Source: Methylomonas sp. (GTDB lineage: Bacteria > Pseudomonadota > Gammaproteobacteria > Methylococcales > Methylomonadaceae). From it: a stretch of 15,765 nt of DNA. Below the pieces are notes generated by a model that was not told the DNA's origin, searched no databases, and saw only the letters and a list, made by a program, of their open reading frames with translations. The position numbers were made by a program, and so were the translations under genes. Shown here in pieces: positions 6,821 through 14,974 of this stretch. Location of the stretch: contig JALSIU010000222.1 of the NCBI GenBank assembly GCA_026989715.1, positions 1-15,765 on the forward strand. The letters are read 5' to 3'. Numbering within the stretch: the first letter of the stretch is position 1; every line of letters starts with the position of its first letter.

Positions 6821-9398
6821 AAGCAGGCAAGTCGCGACTAAAGGTCGCCTTTCGCTCTTTAAAGTAATAGCGCAGATTCAGGCCAACAAAATAATCCTGA
6901 TAGGCATTTGTATTACGGTATCCAATACCACCAGCAAACTGTACATTCGGATGCACAAGCCATGCCCCCTTTAATTCCGCTTCAAAAGCAAGTGCCTTCT
7001 GGTTACTACCTGCATAGATACCATTATTTAATACCTGCAACGATGCATCATCAGGAAAATACAAAGATTTTTGCTCGATAAATTGCTGAAAACCTATGCC
7101 AAGCCGCCCTTTTGCGATAAAAGATTTGCCTTCATCTGTCAAAAATTGTAGTGCTGCTCCAACTTGGTATTGCAACTGTGGGCTAAAATATCCACCATGC
7201 CCCAAAGTAAAATACCTTAAATTCTTTGCATAATGCTGTACGGCTAAAGCAGGACCAATAGAGAAATAATCAAAGCCATTTATATCAAAATTATAAGCAA
7301 TACTTATATCTGTACTTAAACGCATATTATCAGCAACCTGCTTACCATACACAAAAGCCCCCGAGAATTTAGTGTACATACTCCAGTTACCGTTAAATTG
7401 ATATAGGTTCGTTAACTGCCCTCCCACTCGACTGACTCTCCCCCATTTTTTATCGCTATAAGGGTCTTGCATTCCTGTATAGGAAAGTATCGAATCTCGT
7501 ACCGGTTGTGAAAAGCCTTCCAGTCCCCAAAAACCATTCTGCCACTGCTGTGTAAACCCTGCACGCCACTTTACCCTCGGTGCAAGCACGCCTGCCGAAG
7601 GCGTACTGCCAATAGAAAAATAGGGGCTAAACCAACCTGATTTATGGTAATTAAGTTGCAAGCTCAGTCCATTAGAGACTTTATTGGTATAAGCGTTAAA
7701 TATGCCGCCGGTTGCACTACCCACTAAGGCACAGCATGCCTGCGTTATCTGACCACTCAACAAATCAGTGCGTAAAAAATGCAAGCCGACCTCATGCCCA
7801 CCTGCAAAAATAAAACGCCCTCCCACAACCGGAGCAGACAAAATAGTCAATCGGCTCGTACCTGCCGCACCGGTTCTTGCCCGATATAACAAGCCCGCCT
7901 CTAAAAAACCGGAATCAATATTATGCAGTTTGTGAATATCAGGCTTAATGCGCTCAACCGCGGGGTGCTCTTGTTGATAGTGCTGTACAGCACTCAAAAA
8001 CTCTTTTCGATAAAATAGCTCAGTATAATCATATTGAAACACGCGCTGATGGTAACTTAACCAGGCACGTAATTCGGCACTTTCCTTTGAGACTCCTAGT
8101 AAGGACTCAGCACGCGCCAACACACCCCAAGCTTGTTGATAGTTTTTCTGTTTAAGATATTCCCAGCCTCGTTGCAAATTAATTTGCATCGCCAATTTTT
8201 GCATGGCAATAGATTGCTGTTGATAACACTCGGCTATTTGTAACGCCTGTTCAGTGTAGCCCATTTTAAACAACACCCAAGCGCGTAATTCATCTACTGC
8301 ACGTACATCACTATACAGTGGACGTGCTTTTTTTAAATATAACAAACTATCTGAATAGGATGATTTTGCATAAGCTTGTTGCCCCTGAGCGAGTAATAAA
8401 CTACCCAGTAAATGGCGCATTTTTTGATGCTCTAAAAAAGGCTCTGCCACTAATAATGCCTGTGTAAACTGCTGATTTTTTTGTAAGGCTTGTACCAAGC
8501 CTAATGCAGAATCAAGATCAGAGGGCTGCCATTGTTGTACTTGCCTAAACCAATTGATTGCTGACAATAATTGATTATGTTTAAAATAATACCACGCCAG
8601 CTGATTGGCTATTGCAAACGCCTGTCGCTGTATAATATCAGCTCTTAACAATGCCAAAAGTACGGCTATTTGATCTGCCTTTTCAGCCGTAATCGCTTGC
8701 GATAAATAATAACGGTTATGTCGATATTGCAACTCCGTCAATTTTTGCCTTTCACTACTGGCCGAAAATAAGGGACGCACTTCCTTGAGCAATTGATTAA
8801 AATAGTTAACCTGCAAGTAGTTTTGAGCCGTTTGCAATAATGCATAACGCTCTCGCTCAACGCCACAATGACGAGTCGCAATCCTAAATAGCTTTAACCT
8901 ATCTTGCTGCCGCCTTATTTTATGCAAAATCCCTTGCGCATCCCATAGATATATTTGTGTACAGTTATGTGTAGGTTGACTCAAAATATATTGGATTAAC
9001 ATTTCCACCTCAGTCCCTAAAACTACGGGGGAAAGTGCTGCTTGCATTTGCTGTGTTAACTTAAGATTGTCTTGTTGCGCTTGCCTAAGCTGCAACAAAA
9101 CCAATAATTGCTCCGGAGGCTTCCAGCCTGGGTATTGCTGTTGAAAAAGGAGAATACTCTGTTGTAACTTTGCTAGTCGATTACTATTAAATAAGTGCCA
9201 TAAAATACGCTCATCAGGCCGTAAAGAAGCTGGCGGCTGACCTACTTGCAGCACCTCATCCGGTAACAGACTTTCGGCTAAGTTTGACGATGGTTCAGTC
9301 GATAAAAAAACAAGATAATAACTTAAATAAAAAATGGCAAGTAAACTGCAAAGTATTACGCCTTTAAGCACCATGCTCATCAGCTGTGTAGCAGACAT
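6798..9398 (-). CDS. bcsC: BcsC, cellulose export TPR protein with outer-membrane barrel (short form)
   Basis: BcsC links the periplasm to an outer-membrane beta-barrel pore through which the glucan leaves. The 866-residue protein has a hydrophobic segment at about 14-32, an alpha-helical Gln/Leu-rich region with TPR-like repeats (clearest at about 262-455), and a C-terminal barrel domain (about 505-866). The barrel is diagnostic: YFSIGSTP (593-600), QPVRDSILSYTG (631-642), DPYSDKKWG (645-653), GKQVADN (685-691) and NLRYFTLGHGGYFSPQ (726-741) match the BcsC C-terminal family. It is shorter than E. coli BcsC (1157 residues), mainly through fewer helical repeats. No standard AxA cleavage motif follows the hydrophobic segment. 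The ATG overlaps the bcsZ stop by one base (TAATG), and the stop codon lies inside the convergent CAA gene. Confidence 0.93.
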   Translation of the reverse strand: MSATQLMSMVLKGVILCSLLAIFYLSYYLVFLSTEPSSNLAESLLPDEVLQVGQPPASLRPDERILWHLFNSNRLAKLQQSILLFQQQYPGWKPPEQLLVLLQLRQAQQDNLKLTQQMQAALSPVVLGTEVEMLIQYILSQPTHNCTQIYLWDAQGILHKIRRQQDRLKLFRIATRHCGVERERYALLQTAQNYLQVNYFNQLLKEVRPLFSASSERQKLTELQYRHNRYYLSQAITAEKADQIAVLLALLRADIIQRQAFAIANQLAWYYFKHNQLLSAINWFRQVQQWQPSDLDSALGLVQALQKNQQFTQALLVAEPFLEHQKMRHLLGSLLLAQGQQAYAKSSYSDSLLYLKKARPLYSDVRAVDELRAWVLFKMGYTEQALQIAECYQQQSIAMQKLAMQINLQRGWEYLKQKNYQQAWGVLARAESLLGVSKESAELRAWLSYHQRVFQYDYTELFYRKEFLSAVQHYQQEHPAVERIKPDIHKLHNIDSGFLEAGLLYRARTGAAGTSRLTILSAPVVGGRFIFAGGHEVGLHFLRTDLLSGQITQACCALVGSATGGIFNAYTNKVSNGLSLQLNYHKSGWFSPYFSIGSTPSAGVLAPRVKWRAGFTQQWQNGFWGLEGFSQPVRDSILSYTGMQDPYSDKKWGRVSRVGGQLTNLYQFNGNWSMYTKFSGAFVYGKQVADNMRLSTDISIAYNFDINGFDYFSIGPALAVQHYAKNLRYFTLGHGGYFSPQLQYQVGAALQFLTDEGKSFIAKGRLGIGFQQFIEQKSLYFPDDASLQVLNNGIYAGSNQKALAFEAELKGAWLVHPNVQFAGGIGYRNTNAYQDYFVGLNLRYYFKERKATFSRDLPAFIFEQLF
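6834..6860 (+). terminator. Weak terminator-like hairpin after the CAA gene
   Basis: Fourteen bases after the CAA stop, GCGAC and GTCGC (6834-6838, 6844-6848) can pair across a five-base loop, followed by the pyrimidine-rich run CTTTCGCTCTTT. An overlapping alternative pairs AAAGG with CCTTT. The stem is short and the T-tract interrupted, and the sequence also encodes the end of BcsC, so intrinsic termination here is doubtful. Confidence 0.22.
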
Positions 9399-10408
9399 TA
9401 GTTAGCCGACTGTTGCTGAGCAATATAGGCGAGTAGATTTAAACTACGAGAATAATAATCTTTATCCTCTTTTTGCGGCAATGGCACGCGAATCTTTGCA
9501 AGCTGCTGATACACGGCAATAAACCCAGGCGGGGCTGCGTACTCTGCGAAATGATTATTACTTAAATTAACGGTCGGACTCAAATAACCTAGCCGCCCTT
9601 GACTTACCTCCACATAGCGGACTAACCTTTTAATGACTCCCGGTGGCCTTAAGCCAGCCCAGCCAAGGTATAGCGGAATACGAATCGCTTCATAACCAAA
9701 AAGTGGCGGCTTCTTAGAGCTTAATACGGGAACATCTCCCAATTGTAACCAATCAGCGGGTAACTGCCACTGTCCATATTGAGCGTAATTACTTAAAAAT
9801 AAACCACTTGCAATTAGCTTCCCCCAAACAGGATCCGTATCAACCGCCATAAAAGCCAAAAAAGCAGGAAAAACCCAATAGGATAAGTTAATCGTTATAT
9901 TATCTGATTTAGTCATAAAGCCATGCTCTGCGGGTAATATGACTTGATAACCCTGCCATGATTGAATGAGCTTATTACGTATATCACCAAGAATTGCATG
10001 CGCCTCCTGCAAATAACGATTTCCATTCCATTTCTGCGCCGCTTGCAATAATGCCCAAGCAATTAAAATATCGCCATCACTTGCATTATTTACATCAGTG
10101 ACCCCCTTATTAACAGTATATTGCCAAGAAAACAGGGCATCATCGCGCGTTTGTAAATTAGACTTACTCCAATGCCATATCTGTGAAAATGTTTCACGGT
10201 CATTAAAATAAACAGCAAATAACAAGCCATAACCTTGACCCTCTGAATGACTAATCCCTTGATTACTAGTATCAATGACTCGTCCATCATGGCTGATAAA
10301 GTGCCGTTTAAAATCTCCCCAGGCTTGCTGTTCCAGCGCAACATCTGCCGCAAAAGCACTATGCAACAAAAAATATACACAAAATGAAATTATCTTTAAC
10401 ATATTCAT
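9398..10408 (-). CDS. bcsZ: BcsZ, periplasmic GH8 endo-beta-1,4-glucanase of the cellulose operon
   Basis: BcsZ cuts beta-1,4-glucan in the periplasm during cellulose export. The 336-residue product has a signal peptide (MNMLK, hydrophobic core, likely cut after AFA at 20). The GH8 fold follows, with the catalytic acid in SEGQGYG (Glu56, equivalent to Glu55 of E. coli), NNASDGDILIAWALL (107-121) and FGYEAIRIPLYLGW (237-250). In E. coli BcsZ the corresponding SYDAIR holds the catalytic base Asp243, whereas here the residue is Glu240 (codon GAA at 9691-9689). The carboxylate is kept but the side chain is longer, so activity may be altered. The gene starts directly after the bcsB TAA (TAAATG) and overlaps bcsC by one base. 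A second ATG two codons in is an alternative start. Confidence 0.94.
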   Translation of the reverse strand: MNMLKIISFCVYFLLHSAFAADVALEQQAWGDFKRHFISHDGRVIDTSNQGISHSEGQGYGLLFAVYFNDRETFSQIWHWSKSNLQTRDDALFSWQYTVNKGVTDVNNASDGDILIAWALLQAAQKWNGNRYLQEAHAILGDIRNKLIQSWQGYQVILPAEHGFMTKSDNITINLSYWVFPAFLAFMAVDTDPVWGKLIASGLFLSNYAQYGQWQLPADWLQLGDVPVLSSKKPPLFGYEAIRIPLYLGWAGLRPPGVIKRLVRYVEVSQGRLGYLSPTVNLSNNHFAEYAAPPGFIAVYQQLAKIRVPLPQKEDKDYYSRSLNLLAYIAQQQSAN

Positions 10409-12697
10409 TTACGAATTATATTCAGGCAGGTCACCATGATGCTTCAATTTATAACGTCTTAAAAGATAATGCGCCATCAATGCAATTAATAAAAGCAACA
10501 ATAAAACTAATATTAGCCAATAGCCTTTATGTAATGAAAAATAATAAGCTAATTTATGCCGTATGCTGGTTTCTCCCAAATAAAACTCTTCCCCCCCTAG
10601 TAACATTTCCACCGAGTCTTTATCGTCTTTCCAAACCACGATATTATGCTCTAAACGTCCCCACATCTCAGGTGCAATAAGCAAATCCATATTACGCAAA
10701 AAAGCGGCCGCATCGTCATATGTAATCAGCGTATATAATAATTGATCAGATGCCGCAGGATAACTCACCATTAATGCCTGCTCTCCTAATGTCGCTAAAA
10801 ATTTAAGCTTTGCATGTAAAGGTTGCAATATCACACTTTCAGGTGCAATAGACTCTGGAAACAAAAAATGATTAATAAAGTCAAACCAAACCTGTGATTT
10901 TTCTACCGCCATTTTTCCCGCGCTAAAGGGAAATTGCATACCATTATCAATAAATTGAACAGGTGAACGCACTACATCAGAAGCATGTAAAGCACTACGC
11001 GCACCAATAATAAACAAATGCCTTTCTTTTATATCGTCAAATGCCAGTTTTACCATTGGTAGTGGTGCTTGATTTATTTGGCTCAGTTTAGCAAGCAACT
11101 TCCAAGCAGCAATAATACTTGCCGCATTTTCATCACGTAGAACAATGCCTAATTTAGCTCCCGTCACATCATTTAGGTAAGGAAAGCCTGTACGTTGCAA
11201 AAGCTCCAAATTAGGTAAACGCACATAATGATCTAAACGTGGAAAATGAATACTGGAACTATCAAAGATGGTAACCAAGCTATTTTTATTTTGCATCAAG
11301 ATACAGTCACCTGATACAAAGGGCGGCATAACAGCTTCAAAGCTGATTTCATTTCGTCCTGGCGCAAAAGAACTACTTGGGATCTTAACGGCATAATCTT
11401 GGTAATTATCTCCATACTTATTATCCAAACTAATGGCTTTAACAAACACATTATTGATACGAATATTGAGTACTGAATCTGCGCGAAATGCCGCACCATA
11501 ATTGTAATTTAGCTTAAGCGTTACATGACTCTTTAACTCATGGTATAAGTCACCAGGCATATTGAAAACCAGTTTACTCCTTTGATCGCCATATTTCATA
11601 GTACGCGTATAAAAACCTAACTGCTTAAATTGGTAGCTCTCACCAGAAATCATAATATCCGGCTTATTCAATTCAGAGTAAAACGGTTGCTGTATACTCT
11701 GCACTAACATATCCTGTGCATCAGGAAAGGCATTACGTGCATAAGCAAATGCAGTAGCCGCTTGCGTCACCTCTGCATCTGTTACCCCAGAGATAAGTAA
11801 TACTTGAGTACGCTTATTTTGCCCAGGATAAAGCCCTATAAATGCGCCCGTAATTTTATCTTGTAATTGCGGCGCAATAAAACGGGCTAATTCATCAACC
11901 GTCCCCATCAAAACCACATCAGAATTCAACCTAGTTTGGCGCAAAAAACGTAAAGGGTCATTTTTAGAATACTGCTGACGCTGTTGCTTACTATTTGTTT
12001 TTGGCTCACCCAAAACCATATCGAATGCTTTATAGTCCAATCTTAAAGCAACCCCTTGTGCCACCAAACCTCCCCAATATAAATGCGTATTGGTATAATG
12101 CGCTTGTTTAGGCTGTAGAATGGTTAACTTATAATCACGCAATTTTTTATCAAAAACATGATTTAAGTCCGCTAAAGTAAAACCCTGCTGATTATAAACA
12201 GAATCAATCGCTAAATACGACTTAGTCGAGTTAACTTGTGTCCATAATTCCGCTGATTCCGGAATTTCGCACTGGAGCGTATAATGTTGCGCAACCGATA
12301 AAGTGATTTTATTATAGCCAGTAATAAAATAGTCTGTGGGAATAACAATATCACTGATGGTATGCGGTTTTCTAGGGTTCAAAATAAACTGCTCAACCAC
12401 CACATCATTAACGGACACGACTAATTGTGAACGTTCTTTCAATAATGCTGTCGAATGGGTAAAATCCAAATGTAATTTAACTTTTTGTAATGTTTCCCGA
12501 CGTGATAAAGCATAATCAAAATGATAGTACCCCTCAATATTCCTTAAATATATTTGCTCATCGACCAACATTAAATCAGACAACTTTATAATTTTATGTT
12601 GCGAACCTTCCGCACAAACTGCTAAGTCAGGCAACAATAAAAAAACCAACATCAAGCTAAAGCATAAATACCTGTAACGTGCTAAATAAAGTTTCAT
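10409..12697 (-). CDS. bcsB: BcsB, periplasmic subunit of cellulose synthase
   Basis: BcsB is anchored in the inner membrane, contacts BcsA, and guides the nascent glucan across the periplasm. From the ATG at 12697 the product has 762 residues, close to the family norm. It has a signal peptide (MKLYLARYRY, hydrophobic core, likely cleavage near AVCA). A long beta-rich periplasmic region follows, with the N-terminal pattern LMLVDEQIYLRNIEGYYHFDYALSRRE typical of BcsB. A C-terminal membrane helix (about 726-746) ends in the basic RRYKLKHH. Two carbohydrate-binding-like and two flavodoxin-like modules alternate in known BcsB; their borders cannot be fixed by eye. A TTG at 12727, directly after the bcsA stop, would add ten residues. 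I prefer the ATG because it gives a normal signal peptide, but neither has a clear ribosome site. The stop abuts the bcsZ ATG. Confidence 0.93.
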   Translation of the reverse strand: MKLYLARYRYLCFSLMLVFLLLPDLAVCAEGSQHKIIKLSDLMLVDEQIYLRNIEGYYHFDYALSRRETLQKVKLHLDFTHSTALLKERSQLVVSVNDVVVEQFILNPRKPHTISDIVIPTDYFITGYNKITLSVAQHYTLQCEIPESAELWTQVNSTKSYLAIDSVYNQQGFTLADLNHVFDKKLRDYKLTILQPKQAHYTNTHLYWGGLVAQGVALRLDYKAFDMVLGEPKTNSKQQRQQYSKNDPLRFLRQTRLNSDVVLMGTVDELARFIAPQLQDKITGAFIGLYPGQNKRTQVLLISGVTDAEVTQAATAFAYARNAFPDAQDMLVQSIQQPFYSELNKPDIMISGESYQFKQLGFYTRTMKYGDQRSKLVFNMPGDLYHELKSHVTLKLNYNYGAAFRADSVLNIRINNVFVKAISLDNKYGDNYQDYAVKIPSSSFAPGRNEISFEAVMPPFVSGDCILMQNKNSLVTIFDSSSIHFPRLDHYVRLPNLELLQRTGFPYLNDVTGAKLGIVLRDENAASIIAAWKLLAKLSQINQAPLPMVKLAFDDIKERHLFIIGARSALHASDVVRSPVQFIDNGMQFPFSAGKMAVEKSQVWFDFINHFLFPESIAPESVILQPLHAKLKFLATLGEQALMVSYPAASDQLLYTLITYDDAAAFLRNMDLLIAPEMWGRLEHNIVVWKDDKDSVEMLLGGEEFYLGETSIRHKLAYYFSLHKGYWLILVLLLLLLIALMAHYLLRRYKLKHHGDLPEYNS

Positions 12698-12720
12698 AAG
12701 CGAATGATAAAGAAATCCAT
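12694..12720 (-). promoter_or_regulatory. Possible eight-codon leader ORF coupled to bcsB
   Basis: Between bcsA and the preferred bcsB start, an out-of-frame ATG (12720-12718) opens a reading frame of eight codons whose TGA overlaps the bcsB ATG as ATGA. This could couple or tune translation of bcsB. It may equally be chance, and disappears as an explanation if bcsB starts at the TTG at 12727. Confidence 0.2.
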
Positions 12721-12727
12721 AATCCAA

Positions 12728-14893
12728 TTAGACTGTCCGTATTTTTGATGACTTGCCGCTAAAATACATAAAAATGTAACGTACTATATAAACGATACCT
12801 GTTTTTGCAAGAAAATACATACCCTGTGTAAAACCAGGATCAGGGCTAGCGCGCTCAATCGTTTGTTGCCAACGCCGACTATCTCCATGCACCAACAACA
12901 CCACTGCACGCAAATTATGTCTAGCAGAGGTATCAAACTGCACGCCTAAAAACAGCCCCTCCGAACGCTGCCAACTATCTTTTATCTCTACCGGCACATT
13001 AAACGATTCTCCCGTCACCGCATTGATTCCACATAAAACCAAGTGCTTAGCGTTTAAGTTAAAATTATTATCGAGTACCTTAATACTAGCACCTCCTACC
13101 GATATGTCACAAACATACACATTCATGGCAGTGTTATTTTGCCTATTTTGCAACGTTGCCTCAAAATTTGCAGGTAACCTAGGACTTGCACGGCGTTGCT
13201 TACGCTCTAACAGTGCCCCCAAACTAGCGGCATAAAATATAAAATTAAAACTCGTCCAAAAAAGTGCCGGCATAATTAAAGACCGTTCTTCAGGAAACCA
13301 ATAAAAACGCACGCAACCAATACAAAAAATCAGCGCGGTTAATACAATCATCCAATAAAAAGGCTTGGATAAAGGAGAAATAAAATCTTCACTCAAAATT
13401 TCTGATTTAGGAGTGACACCAAAAGTTGGTGATTTAGGATTTTTTAACACTTCAATAATAGCCCCAAAAGAATACATTGACTGCATGGTTTCATAAATAT
13501 TTGAAATAAAGCTCCACCGAACTTTAGCAAATAAATAACCGGAACTCATCACTAAAGCCAATAAATAAGGCATGGTATAAGTCAATAGGTCTAATAAGCT
13601 AGCATTATAAACATATAAGCCAAAGATCAGATAAGCAGCTGGAGCTAACGCAAATACCATTCTGGATAAAGGAAAAAACCAGAAACTACAATTAGATAAA
13701 TAGCTTATTTTTTGAGGCCAACTCATGCCTGACTGTAACGCAGGATTTTGCAACAGAAATATCTGCACCATCCCTTGTGCCCAGCGCATACGTTGTGTCA
13801 TAAAGCTGGAAAATGTCTCAGGTTGCAGGCCAGAGATAAGCGGGTATTTATAATATCGTGAACGCCAACCTTTATTATGTAAAGTTAACGCAGTTTCTGC
13901 ATCTTCTGTCACTGTCACACAGGAAAAGCCATTACTTTCCTGCAAAGCGGATCGCCTCAGCACTGCCGCAGACCCACAAAAGAATGAAGCATTCCAGAAA
14001 TCTAAGCCAAGCTGTACCGCACCATAAAACATATAATTCTCAGCAGGCATATGCTGGTACAAATCAAGATTTTTTTCTATCGGGTCAGGATTAATAAAAA
14101 AATGTGGTGTTTGTACCAAAAATAGCTTTTTGTCCTGCAAAAAATGTCCAACCGTTTGCTGTAAAAAATCAACAGCCGGCACATGATCAGCGTCAATCAC
14201 CAGTATCAAATCACCACTGGTTTTTAGTAGTGCCGCATTGAGATTCCCCGCTTTAGCATGATCATTACGCTCCCTAGTCAAATAAATAACACCTAACTCT
14301 GAGCATAATTGCTGTAAACTTTCATGTCTTATACCAGCTTTCTGAGCGGCCAGCACATCACTTTGCCTACGTTTGGCTAAAGTGCCGCCATCATCTAATA
14401 AATAGACATTAAGCTTTTCTTTTGGGTAGCGCATATTCAGTGCAGCAATTAACGTGATAACTAACAATGACTGCTCTTCATCATAACTCGGAATAAAAAC
14501 ATCGACACTAGGTAATAGGCTCTCATCAATAGGTAGCGGCACAGCCGCCCTCTCAATCGGACGTAAACTGACAAAACTACTTATTAGAAACATATAAACG
14601 ACATAGGCTTCCGTCAGAAATAAAACAATACTAGCGACAAAACTAGCAAGTTCATTAAATTCTATGGTGTAAAAAAAACGCCACAAAATATAGCGCATCA
14701 CCACAAAGGTACAAAGACCAAGATAATAAAGACGCGCCTTCCCCTTATGCTCCGCATACTTACTTAAACTCAGCATTAACCCTATAATACAAACAGAAAG
14801 TAAAATCTGGGTAGTTGCATCGACCGGCACACTGGCCAAAAAGCCGGCGAGCATAAGACTTAAAATAAGTATTTTTGAAGCCGCACTAGACAT
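12728..14893 (-). CDS. bcsA: BcsA, cyclic di-GMP-activated cellulose synthase catalytic subunit
   Basis: BcsA is the inner-membrane GT2 synthase that polymerises UDP-glucose into beta-1,4-glucan and threads it through its own channel. In the 721-residue protein I see N-terminal membrane helices to about residue 108. The glycosyltransferase motifs are DDG (167-169), DAD (234-236), FFCGS (304-308), TED (329-331) and Q367RMRW371. More membrane helices follow, together with the gating-loop sequence FGVTPK (491-496). The C-terminal PilZ domain holds RRASPR (567-572) and DISVGG (596-601), the RxxxR and DxSxxG elements that bind cyclic di-GMP. All key residues are intact, so the enzyme should be active and cyclic di-GMP dependent. 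It is the first gene of the bcsA-B-Z-C run. bcsD, bcsE, bcsG and bcsQ are absent from the visible cluster. Confidence 0.97.
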   Translation of the reverse strand: MSSAASKILILSLMLAGFLASVPVDATTQILLSVCIIGLMLSLSKYAEHKGKARLYYLGLCTFVVMRYILWRFFYTIEFNELASFVASIVLFLTEAYVVYMFLISSFVSLRPIERAAVPLPIDESLLPSVDVFIPSYDEEQSLLVITLIAALNMRYPKEKLNVYLLDDGGTLAKRRQSDVLAAQKAGIRHESLQQLCSELGVIYLTRERNDHAKAGNLNAALLKTSGDLILVIDADHVPAVDFLQQTVGHFLQDKKLFLVQTPHFFINPDPIEKNLDLYQHMPAENYMFYGAVQLGLDFWNASFFCGSAAVLRRSALQESNGFSCVTVTEDAETALTLHNKGWRSRYYKYPLISGLQPETFSSFMTQRMRWAQGMVQIFLLQNPALQSGMSWPQKISYLSNCSFWFFPLSRMVFALAPAAYLIFGLYVYNASLLDLLTYTMPYLLALVMSSGYLFAKVRWSFISNIYETMQSMYSFGAIIEVLKNPKSPTFGVTPKSEILSEDFISPLSKPFYWMIVLTALIFCIGCVRFYWFPEERSLIMPALFWTSFNFIFYAASLGALLERKQRRASPRLPANFEATLQNRQNNTAMNVYVCDISVGGASIKVLDNNFNLNAKHLVLCGINAVTGESFNVPVEIKDSWQRSEGLFLGVQFDTSARHNLRAVVLLVHGDSRRWQQTIERASPDPGFTQGMYFLAKTGIVYIVRYIFMYFSGKSSKIRTV

Positions 14894-14968
14894 AACTAAA
14901 ACTACCCTAATTTGTATGAAACGCTAAATCAATGTAGCCTCGATCAAGCTTCCTGACGTTAATAAACG

Positions 14969-14974
14969 ATTATA
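14969..14974 (-). promoter_or_regulatory. Possible -10 element of the bcs operon
   Basis: A perfect TATAAT on the minus strand overlaps the stop of the flavoprotein gene and would start transcription about 69 bases before the bcsA ATG. No matching -35 hexamer lies 16-18 bases upstream, so it may be chance or need an activator. The 76 bases between the two genes show no convincing terminator. Confidence 0.28.

Noticed and set aside
10090..10380. Minus-strand open frame of 96 codons within bcsZ
   Set aside because: It is an alternative frame of the GH8 gene, whose own frame carries all catalytic motifs.
10384..10680. Plus-strand open frame of 98 codons opposite the bcsB-bcsZ junction
   Set aside because: It is antisense to two well-supported genes, with no ribosome site or recognisable domain.
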